In this document: piece after piece, positions 32,386-45,059 of the stretch
How positions within the stretch are numbered: the stretch's first letter is position 1
How the letters are laid out: every line of letters starts with the position of its first letter
Translations under genes and position numbers: made by a program
The notes under the pieces: model-generated
What the model was told of the DNA's origin: nothing
Seen by the model: the letters and a program-made list of their open reading frames with translations, nothing else
Database searches by the model: none
Assembly: GCF_964656455.1 (NCBI RefSeq)
Contig: NC_135717.1
Coordinates: 9,701,033 to 9,765,032 of the forward strand
Source of the DNA: Halichoerus grypus
Lineage: Eukaryota; Chordata; Mammalia; Carnivora; Phocidae
Length of the DNA: 64,000 nt
Direction of reading: 5' to 3'

Positions 32386-35281
32386 CCCCAAGCTGTCCCA
32401 GTTTGTGCCTTTTTGGAATTTGGTGACCCTTATTTTGCTCCATGAGAAATCCCAGTAGGCATGCTATCTCTGCTCTCCCCAGTTCTCTTATATAGATATA
32501 TTTTTTGACTTAAGTGAAACATGCTCAGTTATTGTTGCCATCAATAAAAATAATCATATCTAGCACTCCTTCTGTCTTTAACACGGGGGCCCTGGTCTGA
32601 CGGGAGAGCCATGGCCATGCCTTTGGGGAGAATTTTCTGGGAGCACACAGGCCCTGCCCTGGGAAGCCTGTCTGAGGTATAAAAATATGAAGGAATCATA
32701 GACACCGGAATTTGCCAAACACATCAGCAGATGCCACAGCCTGGGAGGTCTGGCCCTGTCCGCAGCTCTGGGCTGCGCTGATAGAAATAGCCAGTGTGGC
32801 CAGGTGCTGTCGATTCCAGGGATTCTTGGGGAGTGATTTTGCCCCGGCTTCCTTTGTGGACACCTGCGCCGGGATAGTAAGATTTATGGTAGGTATCCTA
32901 GGCCTAAGATAGGGGGCTGGAGGCAGTGAAGGCAGGCGTGGGGCACCTCAGCTTCTCGTGGTCAAAAAGTGCCTGGCCCAGTTGTCTAAGAGCCAATCTG
33001 TGTCTTCTTTCCTCAGCTGTGACCACCCCGATTTGGCATCCCCTCCACCTTATCTCCTTACCTCGCTGCCTTATCTCCTTCCCTCTCCCTCAGGAGCCTC
33101 TTCAACTGGCCCACTGAGAACTGGTTCTGGGGTCAGCCGGGGTACCCAGGTCTTGCTCTGTCTCCGAGCAGGTCTTTACACTCACTGGGCGCTGGGCTGT
33201 GTTGGGAGCCAGCGAGGGTGGGCTTCGGGGTGGGCACCCGGGGCCTCCTGGGTGTGTGCGCCTGTGAGCATCTGTGGGTGGTGGGTGTTTACTTTGGGGT
33301 GTGTGTTGTGTATGTGTGTGTCTGTGTGGGTTTGTGCTTATGTGAGAGGGTGTGTGTTTCTCATCCAGGGAATCCACTGTTCCGGGTGTGGTCTGTCCTT
33401 TCCTGTGGGTGGCGGTGGGAGGTGGGAGGTGAGAGTGGCCAGGGTGGGGTTGGAGCTGTTTTCTCTTGGACCGGCCTGGTTGGCTGCTTTGGGGTAATTC
33501 CTAGGCTGTGTGGTGTCAGGGAGCCTGGGAGGGAAGAATGAGTCACGCCTCCCTCCCCACCTGCTCAGGGAAACTTCTTCCCTGTCCCCAGGGCCAGGTT
33601 TCACCAGAAGCCATAAAGAGGCCCTGCCCTGCCCAGGCTTCTTCCGTTTTTCGGCCAAGCCTGCTGAAACCGAGCCTGGGGGCTGCCTGGAAACCATGCC
33701 AGGGGCGCTGCCCGGATGAGCCCCAGCCCTCCGGGCACTAGGCAGCCTGAGGCCCTCCCTGCACCCAGCCTCCTACTCTGTGCCTTGTCTCTTTACGAAG
33801 CTCTCTTTCTCCCCAGGGGCCTGGGGAGGCTGCAGGCTGTATCAAAGGCAGGGACTCGGCGAGGGGCTGGTACTGAGAGAGGGGAAGGGGCTGAAGGCGG
33901 GGTCTCAGATGGCCAACTTGACCTTGGCCAGGCTACCTCTCCAATGGGCCAGGGTTTCACCACCTTCCCAGGCCCAGGTGGCCTGCTGTGGCCGAGGGGG
34001 TGATGGGGCAGGGGAGGGGACAGCAGGGGCCCTGACTCTGGAGTCCCCATCACCCCAGGGGCTCCTGGATAGCTCCCGCCCCTCCTCCCCTTCTCACACA
34101 AGCCCACGCTCCCCCCACCTCCTTCCTGCCCCTCTGTGGAGGGACAGCAGTCCTCCCCATCATGTCCAAGCTCAGTTCTCAGGTCCACCCCTCCCGACAG
34201 ACCCAGGACAGGGTACCAGGGCTGTAGTGCCATCTGCCTGCCCTGCGGCCCCTCCCCTGCTCCCGGGGCCACCCCATCACGTATGGGCTGCCCCCTTCCC
34301 GTGGACCTCACTGTCCTGCCCTGGGTGGTCCCCTCCCGACCCTCTGCTCCAGGGCCTCAGCCACACTTGCTGTGTCCTCTGAGACACCCAAGACGCCCAC
34401 TTCAGGCCTGCCCAGTCGCACCCCCCAACCCACGGCACCGGCCGGCTTTTATTTTCCATCATGATGAAAAATTCGTAAACCCCATCTATGGCTCACGATT
34501 TGCACTGCACGCCCGCCCTCTGCTGAACCCCACTGGCCCCATCGCATCCCTGCCGGTCAGGGTGCTCCCTTCCACTCCACCCGCCCGAGCGCAGGAGTGG
34601 GATTTCCAAACTCTGCCCCTTGGGCCCTTGGGCGCGGTGCCCCCTCGGAGCCTGCAGTTCCCACAAGCAAACACACGGGGGCGACTCCTGGGAGGGCGGC
34701 CGCAGACCCGGGGCTGGCCCAACCCTGGTGGGGAGGTGGACAGCCAGCACTTGTCCTCGGGGTGCAGCGCCCCTGCCAAGGGCTCTGTCCGCTTGCTGGG
34801 CGTCCCAGCGCATTCTGGACGGGGGGTTGTGGGCGGGGGGTGTGGAGAGGCACCCTGAACTTCCACTGCCCTGCTGCGTGCCCGCACCCTTCACCCCAGC
34901 CCCGCGCCATCTCAGGCAGGCCTGACCCACCTGCAGCCCTTGAAGGCAGGGCCCGTGGGGTTCTGACTTTCCCCGCAGCTCCAGCGAGCTGGGGGCTCAG
35001 TAATGTCTTAGAAACGAGCGTGAGCAGACCTGATGCTTGTGGTCGTGGTTACACACTCCGGCTTTGCTTTTGGTCAGTTCTGGGTTCAGGTTCTGCCTCC
35101 ACAAGCTGTGTGGCCCTGGGGAAGTCACTGCAGTGCTCCAAGCTTCGGTTCCTTCGGTGGTAGAACGCGCCGATATTACCAGATCGGAGTTTCCCGAGGG
35201 GTAACAGCAGCTGTGTGGGGACTGCCTGGCACCGGCAGGCACTGGGGAAGTGCTAGTTATTATTGTTTTTGAAGCAGCTTT
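32386..35281. other. GC-rich intergenic block
   Basis: Repeat-poor apart from GT-like runs near 33290-33350 and a MIR. CpG rises modestly at 34500-34800. Several long frames run in all directions without any recognisable domain. Confidence 0.5.
35040..35275 (+). repeat. MIR
   Basis: GTTCTGGGTTCAGGTTC, TGTGGCCCTGGGGAAGTCAC and a final GGGAAGTGCTAGTTATTATT. Confidence 0.65.
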
Positions 35282-35487
35282 ATTTTTTTTTTAAAGATTT
35301 TTTTTTTTTTTAATTTATTTGACAGAGAGAGACGGCGAGAGAGGGAACACAAGCAGGGGGAGTGGGAGAGGGAGAAGCAGGCTTCCCGCGGAGCAGGGAA
35401 CCCGATGTGGGGCTCGATCCCAGGACCCTGAGATCATGACCTGAGCCGAAGGCAGACGCTTAACCACTGAGCCACCCAGGCACCCCT
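35282..35487 (-). repeat. CAN SINE
   Basis: Full-length, ending GCCACCCAGGCACCCC. Confidence 0.92.
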
Positions 35488-35495
35488 ATTATTAT

Positions 35496-35678
35496 TATTT
35501 TTAAAGATTTTATATATTTATTTGACAGAGAGAGAGAGCCGAAGCAGGGGGAGGGGCAGAGGGAGAAGCAGACTCCCTGCTGAGCAGGGAGCCCGATGCG
35601 GGACTCGATCCCAGGACCCCGGGATCATGACCTGAGCAGAAGGTAGGCGCTTCACCGACTGAGCCGCCCAGGTGCCCC
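35496..35678 (-). repeat. CAN SINE
   Basis: Second tandem minus copy; followed by an A-rich SINE-like tail at 35680-35707. Confidence 0.92.
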
Positions 35679-35706
35679 AGTAAATAAATCTTTAAAAAAA
35701 AAAAAA

Positions 35707-36439
35707 ATAATTGCAGTGTAGGGACATAGCAGGCTTTGTGGATGCATTCATCCACTGATGGCCACTGGGTGTCTCCACATTTTGGCTCTGGGGATAGTAG
35801 CGCTATGAACATTCAGGGCATTACTATTACTGTTACTGGCCTTGCCTCCAAGGCAGCGAGGTCTGAGCTCCCCAGCCTGGCCAGAACACAGAGAAGAGAA
35901 AGAGCTTGGGAGGGTTGCTTTGGTACCAGACTCATTCCAAAGGGAGGCCGGGGGCTGTGGAGTTAGGTAGGGCAGGGGAGGCCACTTCCCATCAGCAGGG
36001 GAGCCCAGTGTAATCGGTTCGGGGCCAGGTGCTGGGGAGAGGCTGGGGAATCGAGGCATGGGTGGCCATGGGGCTGGGGACACGGGAGCTAGGGAAGCCC
36101 TTGTAGGTGTGTTTTGGGGAGGGGGTGGACAGTATCCGTGCGCCCCAGCCCTTGGGCAGCTCTGGGGCCCTGGCTTGCAGGGTGCAGGGTGGTGGGATGG
36201 GCCAGGCCTGAGGAGCTCCTGTCTTGTCCTGCCTGCCTGCTGACTGCACCTCAGCATCCCCACCCCACACCCCTGCTTAGCTGCTGGGGCCCTCACCTCA
36301 CCCACCTGCCTGTCTTCCCATACTCTCTGCCCCTCCTGCCTTCCAGACCTCTACTCCCTCCCCACCTCCCCCATATCTCACCACCTTTGCACCTGTGGTT
36401 TCCCCTACCTGGAAGGTGGGTGCCTCCTACCCACCCTCC
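35707..36439. other. Intergenic unique sequence
   Basis: No exon or clear repeat recognised. Confidence 0.5.
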
Positions 36440-36860
36440 TGATGGGTCCCTGAATTTTTCATTTTGAAGAATTGAAAACCTACAGAAAAATTGCAAGAAG
36501 AGTGCAATGAACGCTCACCGTCCACCAGGTTCACCAGTTGCTAGTCTTTTGCTCCATTTGCTCACTCTCTCCCCTCCCCACACACATACTTTTTGTTTCT
36601 GACCCATCTGAGAGGCACATACACCGTGACAGTTGGCTGCCCCATAGTTCAGCATGCATCTCCTAAAACATGACGTTCCCCATTAGAGAGGTTCTGGAAC
36701 ATGAGCAGAACTGAGTACTGAGTCCTGCCCGCTTGCAATCTCAGTGCCCCTTCACTGCCCAAGCAGGAACCAGGAAGGCTCCCTGAAGGAGGTGGGGCTT
36801 TGGCTCAGCTAGTTAGCTTGCTTGCTTTCCTACTTTCTTTTTAAAATAGACTTTATTTTT

Positions 36861-36961
36861 ATTTATTTATTTTTTCAGTAGGCTCCACGCCCAACCTGGG
36901 GCTTGAACTCACGACCCTAAAATCAAGAGTGACATGCTGCACTGACTGAGCCAAGCACCCC
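36861..36961 (-). repeat. Short CAN SINE in L1
   Basis: Duplication AAAATAGACTTTATTTTT. Confidence 0.92.
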
Positions 36962-37470
36962 AAAATAGACTTTATTTTTTGGAACTGTTTTGGATTTACA
37001 GAGAAATTGAGAAAATAGTACAGAGAGTTCCCGTATAATCCTCACACCCAGTTTTCCTATTGTTTTTTAATTATTTTTATTTTAATTCCAATTTTCCAGT
37101 TTATTAACATCTTGCATTAGTATGGCGTATTTGTTTCAATTAATGAGCCAATATTGATACATTGTTATTAACTAAGACCCATACTTTATTTTGATTTCCA
37201 GTTTTTACCTCTAAGGGCTTTTTTCTTCCCCAGGATCCATCCAGGATACCTTATGTCTGGTCATCATATCTCCTTAGGCTTCTCTTGGCTGCGGGACACT
37301 TTCTCAGCCTTTCCTTGGTTTTGGTGACCTTGACAGTTTTGAGGGGTCCTGATCATCAGATATTTTGTAAGATGCGCCTCTATTGGGATTTCTCTGATGT
37401 TTTCTCATGATTAGACTGGGATTATTTTGGGGGGGGGAAGCAAGATCACAGAGGGAAAATGCTTTTTTTT

Positions 37471-37654
37471 AAAAGATTTTATTTATTTATTTGACATAGA
37501 GCACAAGCAGGGAGAGTGGCAGAGGGAGAGAGAGAGAGGGAGAAGCAGGCCCCCAGCTGAGCAGAGAGCCCCACGTGGGGCTCCATCCAGGCCCCTGGGA
37601 TCATGACCTGAGCCAAAGGCAGACGATTAACCGACTGAGCCACCCAGGCGCCCC
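37471..37654 (-). repeat. CAN SINE in L1
   Basis: GGAAAATGCT / GGAAAGTGCT duplication. Confidence 0.9.
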
Positions 37655-38030
37655 GGAAAGTGCTATTTTTTTCACATACCATCCAGGCAATATACGACCA
37701 ACATGGTTTCTGGCTATTGATGTTGACCTTGATCACCTGGCTGAGGCAGTGTTTGTCAGGTTCCTTGACTATAAATTTACTCTTTTTCTCCCCCTTCCCG
37801 TACTGTCCTCTTTGGAAGGAAGTAACCGCAGCCCACACTTGAGGCGAGGGGGTTATGCTTTCCCTTAATGAAGGTACAGCCTTTATGCTCAGTTTTTGGA
37901 ACTTTTCTGCTCCGGAGATTTGTTTCTTTTCCTCCCTTTATGTAGCCAATCATTTATTTCTAGTAATATCTGCCTTCTTTTTTTCACCCATGTTCAGTGA
38001 TAACTAAGAATTCAGGAACTAGCCTTTTTA

Positions 38031-38223
38031 ATTTTTTTAAGATTTTATTTATTTATTTGACAGAGAGACACAGCGAGAGGGAACACAAGCAGGGGGAGTG
38101 GGAGAGGGAGAAGCAGGCTCCCTGCTGAGCAGGGAGCCCAATGCGGGGCTCGATCCCAGGACCCTGGGACCATGACCTGAGCCGAAGGCGGATGCTTAAC
38201 CGACCGAGCCACCCAGGTGCCCC
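38031..38223 (-). repeat. CAN SINE
   Basis: Duplication AGGAACTAGCCTTT. Confidence 0.93.
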
Positions 38224-39480
38224 AGGAACTAGCCTTTAATGGCTGTTCAGACACACGCAGGCTCCCCTTGGGAGAGTCAGAGAGCAATACCTGGAAACCC
38301 CGCCTAGTTGGGGGGCAGGCGGCAGAAGCCACATCCGCGAGCCGTGTGGCAGGTGCTCCGATGGGGGTGACCACAAGCATGTAGGTGAGCCCACGGGTCG
38401 CCCCTGAGCGGCCTGAGAGCTGGGGTTTGAAGGATGGGATGGGCTTTGCCGTGTTGGCAAAATGATGAGTGTGCTCCTCGGGCAGAGGCCCCAGTCTGTG
38501 CAAAGGTAGGAGGCTTGAGAAGGACGCGGTATGCGCAGAACATGGTGATAAGGGACAAGTGGCTGGCAGACGCGGTGGACATCAGGACATTAGGATATGT
38601 GGCAGGAGAGAAAGGCTGGGCTAGAACTAGGGTAGACTTTAGGGTCCGCTCCGGGAGGCGGACGTCATCTTGCTCACTTGGGGCACCGGGGAAGCCTAAA
38701 AGGCTAGTGTGTGTCTCACAGTCACTGTGCGCTTGGTGTGGAGGGTGAGGCCTGAGAGAGGCCAGCAAGGAGGCTGGGGAGACAATGGCTGGTGTGGGGG
38801 GTGGGTGGGAAGAGAGACAGGGCTGAGGCAGCAGCTCTCCCTGAGCTTGACCCCAAGGTAGAGGCCAAGGTCAAGAAGAGCCAGGGTTTGGTGTTCTGGA
38901 GTGGAGACAGACCAAAAGGATGGGGAAGAGGTGCCTCCTTTGGGATGCCATGACTTAGGGGGCTGTGGGCCACTTGAGAATGGGCCGTGACAGGGAAAGC
39001 TCCTACATGTGCTCCTACTATGTGCCCGGCAGCGCTATTCCCAGGAACAGAAGGTGGTACCTTTTAGGTGATGGCTATATGGTTCCTGGTCAGTGATTTC
39101 TGATTCCTCCGTGTAGCTGAGAGGCCACTGAGCCCCAGGCCCTGGAGGAGCCACTGGGCCTGGAGCCTGGAGGTTTCCATGGCAGCCAGGGCCTGGCAAT
39201 GGCTGAGGGGACAAGGAGGGACTCGTGGGTGTCCTGGGACCGAGAGGATCCCTGGGTAAAGAAGGAGCTGCAGGAAGGAGCGAGGTTGGATTTCCTGCCA
39301 GCCGGCGGAGATGCTAAAGGCTGGAATAAGGTGAGTGAAAGAAAAGAAACGAAACTCGCTCAGGTGTGTTGTGGGGACCTTCCTACTGCCTGGGTGGCGA
39401 GGCCTGGGTAGGCTGCGCGGGGTGGGGAGAGCCGTGGAGTGAGGGTGGTGACACCTGGTGGCGGCCTGCCAGCCGCCCCT

Positions 39481-39499
39481 CCCCCCCCCCCCCCCCCCC
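39481..39499. repeat. Poly-C tract (19 C)
   Basis: Uninterrupted C run in GC-rich unique sequence. Confidence 0.95.
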
Positions 39500-40479
39500 G
39501 CCCCGGGCACCTGAGGCTCCCCCAGCCACTCTGGAGAGAAGCAGGGGTGTGCGGTGGGAGGGAAAGGCATGACTGAGTGCTGCGGGTGGGTACTCGGGCG
39601 CCCGTCAAAAGTTCAAACCAGGTAGGTTAAGCCGTGCCATAAAAAGAACATTGAAAAAGAAAAAAGTTCAAACCTAAACACAAGTGTGGCTGCTCCGGGC
39701 TCGCCCCCTCCTCCCGCTCCCCAGCTGATGGGGCAAATCGGGTCGGGTGCTCTTCCTCGGAGCTAGACCCATCCGGAGCTGGGAGCCACGGGGAATGAAG
39801 GCTGCCGGCCGGGCTGGGTCAGTGGGTGCACCTGGCAGGAGGACCAAGAAGATCTCGCAGCTGGACCGACGGGGCCCGAGGAGGCGAGGGGTCAGGATCT
39901 GGGGGTGGGGTCTGCCCCATCGGGGCCAGAGGCTCGGAAGCCAGGCCTGGGGGGCCTCTGCAGCGGGAGGGAAGGGTAATGTGATCTCTGAGTCACCTGG
40001 GGTTGGGGTGATACCACTTAGGATCCCTAGACTTTGGATATGTTTTGTTCCTGGCCTGTCACTGCTGACTCACTGGCAACCAGCCTGGGAGTCCCCAGGT
40101 CAGCCTGCTGGTTTCTCTCTCCCTCTCGGTGTGTCATGGAAACAGAAACAGCTTCTCTGCTCTGTTGTCAGCAGGCGTGTGCCCTGCCCCGGCTGCTTGG
40201 AGGGCAAGGGTGCTGGGTTCCAGGCTCCTCGGAGGCTCCCACCAGCGGGGTGGGGAGGAAGCAGGTTGGGACGACCCCAGCCCCTGGCTCTGCCCACTGG
40301 AGACACGGCCCAGCCTAGCCCAGGGCCAGTGGGCTGCTCTGGGGGTCCAGGCTGGTCCTGGGTCAAGATGACCCCCCACCCCGGCCCCCATGAAGCCCCG
40401 TCTCCTCTGCCCTGAGGCTCCTTCATCCACCTGAAAGCAGGGATGCCATCCTGTCTCTCATTCTCCAATTAACCTGCCA

Positions 40480-40800
40480 CACTGGCCCAGGTACCTACCC
40501 ATGAGTCACAGCTGGCTGGGCCTGCCCTTGCTCAAAGTCTGTCTCTGGCTCCCCTGTGCCCCCAGACTCCTGGACTCGGCACTCAAGGCCTCCCCTGATA
40601 GGCCCAACTTGCTTTCCAGCCCAGCTCCATCGTCTGTTGGCTCCCCACAGAGGCCCTCCCCCCCGCCCCCCCATCATTTCCCCTTTTGGAGAACTCTCTT
40701 CCACCTGTCACCTCCTCCAGGAAGCCTGCCCTGGGTCCCGGGTGGAGCTGGCTCTTTCCTTTGCAGAGTTCACATAGAGCTGGCCTTTCTGGTGTAGGAA
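40480..40800 (+). mobile_element. L2 LINE 3' relic
   Basis: CACCTGTCACCTCCTCCAGG followed by AAGCCTGCCCTGG is the usual L2 3' end. Confidence 0.6.
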
Positions 40801-40919
40801 ATTGTCTCTTCAGATCTGGGGGCCTTGAGGGCAGGTGCCGGCCAGATTCCCCACTGAGCTCCATGGCCAGCCCTGGGCCAGTCCAGTGCAGGAGAGAGGG
40901 TGGATGCAGAGGACAAGCC

Positions 40920-41125
40920 CCAGAATCAGGCAGGGCTGGGTGTGAATCCTGGTCTTGTCATTATTCTGGTGGCCCTGAATGTCACATCAGTTCTCAGAGC
41001 CTCAGTTTTCCCATCTCTACAGTGGGAACGATGATACCCCCACATAGTTTTGTAGTAAAAGAAAATGATTTCCCGTAATGCTAAGGCCCTCAGCCTAGTG
41101 CCTGGCCCCTGTCAGGTATTTTGGG
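40920..41125 (+). repeat. MIR
   Basis: GCTGGGTGTGAATCCTGG ... GAGCCTCAGTTTTCCC ... CAGTGGGAACGATGATACC ... CTAGTGCCTGGCCCC. Confidence 0.7.
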
Positions 41126-41742
41126 AAAGCTATTTGCTGACCAACTGACTGGAGGGGTCTGGCGGAAGCAGGTTCCCTGGCTGGGGAGGGGTGGGGCTGG
41201 GCAGGATTAACTCCTCCATCAGATTAGAGTCCTCAAGGATCCCTTGGCCTTTAGGTTCTCTCCTTCCACTGCTTCTGGAACATTGAAGACACAACCAGCA
41301 GAGACAGGGGCTGCCCTGAAGTGAGAAGGTGGGGCGCAGGGTGGGAGGGACAGGGGTGGGTGGGAAGGAGGTCTCATGCCTGGGGCCTGGGATGGACTTT
41401 TCTGAGATGTAGGGGAGTGGCCCGCCTGTGAATGGCTGGACAGCAGGGTGGGATGGTGAGGATGGCCACGGTCACCCATAAATATGGGGCTCTTTGAAAT
41501 CGCCAGCCTGAAGCTGGGATCCAAGGCACAAATTTAATGGGAAGCAATTAAAAACTCACTCAGTCCTGTCCTCTCTGTAAGTCTCCCCCTCACAGAATCC
41601 TAGCCGCATCTGACCCTCTCTCTAACCAAGCACACTCAGGGGGCCCCCAGCCCCTCCCTAAGCCCCTCCCCCTCTCCGACCCATCCCTGTCCTTCTGCTG
41701 GGGTTGGCCAGCCCGGCTTCTCTTCCTTGGAAATGCCACCCG

Positions 41743-41774
<32 letters not shown>
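41743..41774. repeat. Poly-C tract (32 C)
   Basis: Longest C run of the window, about 4.6 kb upstream of the CLDN4 promoter. The exact length is prone to sequencing error. Confidence 0.9.
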
Positions 41775-41775
<1 letters not shown>

Positions 41776-42104
41776 CCACCAGCCCACATGCGGCCCGGCC
41801 TGGGGGCAGCACAGGCTCAGCCGGTCTGGCCAGGCTGGGCACTCAGGCCTCCCATGCAGCCAGGCCTGTCATTACCCCACCCCGAGCCATTGGGGAGGAT
41901 GGCCACTGGTGTGGGCTGCCAGGCCGAGGGCCAAGGGCGACCTGCTCAGCTTGGGCCTGGGCCTCCACTTCCGAGCCCAGCAACTGTGGCTTTCTGGGGC
42001 CTCTCCTCTGGGCCCACCAGACCCCGGTCAGGGTGGCCAGAAGAATCTCAGGGGGCCCAACTCCTGGGCCCTGACTCTGTGTCTTCCCTGAGCCTCCCAG
42101 AGCC

Positions 42105-42215
42105 TGGGAAGGAGGCCTCGTCATCCTCCTTACCCAGATGAGGAAATCAGTTGAGAGAGTTCAGTGCCGTTGCCCAATGTCACAGAACGGGTAGTGTTAG
42201 AACTGGGACTCGACC
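42105..42215 (-). repeat. MIR
   Basis: TTACCCAGATGAGGAAATC, CCAATGTCACAGAACGGG and GAACTGGGACTCGACCC are antisense MIR. Confidence 0.65.
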
Positions 42216-42622
42216 CAGGGAGGGCTGGGGTTATTTCAGAGGGGAGCCACAAAGGGGCCACCATGTCCTCCCCCAGATTCTGAGAGTGCCAGCCCGGGGC
42301 CCAGCCTTCCCAGCGGAGCGGGATCCACCCTGGGGAAATCCCGGTTGCTGCCAGAGCCACGCAGGAGGCGGCCGGTCCACACCGGCCCGGGTCTGTTCTG
42401 GAAGCCTTGGAACAATGCAGGGGGATGCTCTGAAGTGACCTTGGTGACACAATGTGTAAACTCACCGAGGACCGTGACAATTCCGTTGCAGATTATTTAC
42501 TGGAATTTAAACGTCTTAGAACTTAATGGCATTGTCTCTAGTTAAAAAAAAAAAGAACAGGATCTTAACTCGTGGCTGTGGGCTGAGAAGTTTGTGAACT
42601 TCTGCAGAAATAAATGGCTTTT

Positions 42623-42782
42623 TAAAAAAATATTTTATTTGTTAGAGCATGAGCCAGGGGGAGAGGCAGAAGCAGGCTCCCCTCTGAGCAGGGAGCACGA
42701 TGTGGGGCTCCATCCCAGGACCCCAGGATCATGACCTAAGCCGAAGGCAGACGCTTAACCGACTGAGCCACCCAGGTGCCCC
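42623..42782 (-). repeat. CAN SINE
   Basis: AGAAATAAAT duplication; internal deletion in the body. Confidence 0.9.
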
Positions 42783-43379
42783 AGAAATAAATAGTTTTGG
42801 ACCAACTTTCAGCTAGACCAATTTTTGAGCTGAGAGTGAGGCTGTTTCCTTTTTGTCTTAAAAAAAAATCTGCTTGATTTTATAAGGATCAAAATGTTAC
42901 GTTCGGTATGTGGGTGGGGTGGGGGGTGGGGGAATAATTTTGAGCTGGCACCAGCTCACTGGTCTTAGTCTTCTTGTTCCCAGGAAATAAGGAGGAAAGG
43001 TCCCGGGACCCGGGTCTGCTTGGCCCATGGAGATTCTTCTGGCCGTCCTGGTAGGGGTCCAGTGGGCCGGGCGAAGTCCCTAGAAGGACATAGGCTCTGG
43101 GCTCAGAACGCAGCAGAATGGCTAGGTTTGGGTGGGAGACCGTAGCTGCCCTTTTCCTAGGGATGCCGGGGGAGTGGACACAAGTCACAAGGTTTGTGTG
43201 TGGGGGGGGTGGGGTGGGGACTTGTGATCCCAGGCTTGGCTGAGCTCCTACGGCTCCGGGGACGAGGAGTCTTAAGGAGTCCCAGCTCCTACCTGGTGGG
43301 AGCAGGACCAGAGCCGAGGGGTGGCTCCTTCATCCTCATTGGTAGTGCGCTTTCCAGCTGACAAGGCATTTTCACAGCC

Positions 43380-43510
43380 TCATCTCATTTGACAGCTGTC
43401 TTTGAGAGGGGAGGAGCACCGATGTCCTCATTTGACAAAGAGGGAAGTTGAGGCCGAGAGGGAAACCGGCCTCTCCAAGGTCACATGGCTGGCAAGAGGC
43501 TTTTGAGGCG
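43380..43510 (-). repeat. MIR
   Basis: GTCCTCATTTGACAAAGAGG ... TCCAAGGTCACATGGCTGGC is antisense MIR. Confidence 0.65.
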
Positions 43511-44186
43511 GGCAGGGATGGGTGAACAGATGTGGGGAGAGGGCTGTCCTTGAAAAAACCAGCATGTATGATAATAATTCTATCGGCATAAAACTAGGCA
43601 GTGAATACTGGGAGAAAGAAGAAGTAAGTGCCAACCCAGCCCTGCTCACCTCAGAGGCGAAGATGATGGATAGCAGACCCATTAGATGTCACAGTAAAAC
43701 GTTGTTCAAGCTGTTAGGAGCGGCAGACTCCGGAAGCCAGAGCGCGTGCAGGAAAAGTGTCTGGTCTCTGCTGGTGTTTTTCCTGCAGCAGGTGGGCGGG
43801 ACCCCGCCAGGGCCTCCTGGCCCAAGTCAAGCCTCCACAAATATTTCTCTAGCTCCACTCATGTGCAGAGCTGCTCACGGTCTCGGGGGACCTCCTGTTC
43901 CTTCTGCACACCTGGGCCCATAACCCCATCCGGGCTCCCCGTAGACCTCCCCTGCTCTGGGCCTGCCCTTCGCCTGGGCCCCCCCTGCACCTGCCCTTCC
44001 CCTATGCCCAGCCCCTCCCCCACCTGTGATAAGCTTGGCTGAACTGGGCAGGGAAGGACAGCTTCTTAGTCACTTCTTTGGGCCACAGGTGGAAAGTTCT
44101 AGGGCCTGTGTGCCCCCCTCCCCCACTCCTATTTCTCCAAGTGCCAGTTGGCTGTGTCACAAGAAAACAAGGGCAGGAAGTTGGCA

Positions 44187-44206
44187 GGGGCGGGGCGGGG
44201 CGGGGG
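44187..44206 (+). promoter_or_regulatory. Overlapping Sp1 sites / G-quadruplex motif
   Basis: Four G-runs of 4, 4, 4 and 5 separated by single C. These are overlapping GGGGCGGGG boxes and a canonical G4 motif, about 2.2 kb upstream of the CLDN4 start site. A role for CLDN4 is inference. Confidence 0.6.
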
Positions 44207-44289
44207 TCTGGCCACCTGGCCAACCCACTTCTGGACTCAGAAAGCTTACTGAAGGGCTGGGACCATGGATGAGGGGCATCTGAGTAAGG

Positions 44290-44455
44290 AGGCTCTGATG
44301 ATGGAGTGCCCATCCTGTCCTGGGCAAGCCCTCGGCCTTCTCTGGGCCTCGGTTTACCCATCTGTACCAAGACTGTAAGAGTCCCTGCCCTACTTACTTT
44401 CGGGCAGGCTGTGATGAGGTCATCACAGGAAAGCACTTATTGTCAATCTCGAAGC
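44290..44455 (+). repeat. MIR
   Basis: CTGGGCCTCGGTTTACCC then a MIR-like tail to GGAAAGCACTTATTG. Confidence 0.5.
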
Positions 44456-45059
44456 GTACTTATCTCTGTTGTTGAGCCCGCAGGCGTCCGCGTGTGCTGT
44501 TCCTCCGAGCCTTGTAAGGAAAACCCGGGAGGTGTGGTCCGGGCAGAAACCATCCCTGTTTGTGTTGGTGTGTGTGCCTGTGGGAGGGGGGGTGGAAGTG
44601 TAGGGGAAGGTGGGGGAGGGCCTTTGGGAACCAGGAGAGTGCCTTCTGCCTTAGTGCCTCGAGCATTCATTGAGCACCCCTGCTTCTGTCCTCCGGGAGC
44701 CCCCAGCCTCAGAGAGGGGCCACCCACAACGCAAGACCTCGACTTCCCCACCACGCGGGATTGTCCCAGCCGGCCCTGTGATTTGTCAGGCCATCCGCAT
44801 GGGATCTCAGAGGCCTCCCGTGTGCTCAGGGCTCACAGATGACTCCAACCTAAATCACTCTAAAGCACGCACACTTGCTGATTCTCCCGGAGCAAGCTCA
44901 AGGACACGCGGCCACCCCAGGGGGCCGAGCTTGGTTGCAGGACAATGCTGTGAGCTCAGGGAGCCATGTTGGTGGGGACCATGTGGAGGGTGAGGGGTTC
45001 CCTTGATCTAGCCAGGATGAGTGAGGCCCAACCCCTCTCCCCCATAAAGACCCCCCCAA

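Larger units (their letters stand above)
36440..38030 (-). mobile_element. Antisense L1 3' fragments with SINEs
   Basis: L1-type 3' motifs include GAAAACCTACAGAAAAATTGC and GTACAGAGAGTTCCCGTATA, and a TTGACAGTTTTGAGG run. It is interrupted by SINEs at 36861 and 37471. Confidence 0.55.
38224..42622. other. Intergenic block between CLDN3 and CLDN4
   Basis: Unique GC-rich sequence with poly-C tracts, one L2 and two MIRs. No exon supported. Confidence 0.5.

Noticed and set aside
34136..34858. 240-codon frame in a GC-rich block
   Set aside because: Proline/arginine-rich composition and equally long frames in other phases; no recognised domain.
39747..40415. 222-codon frame
   Set aside because: No domain and no supporting codon pattern; lies in GC-rich intergenic sequence.
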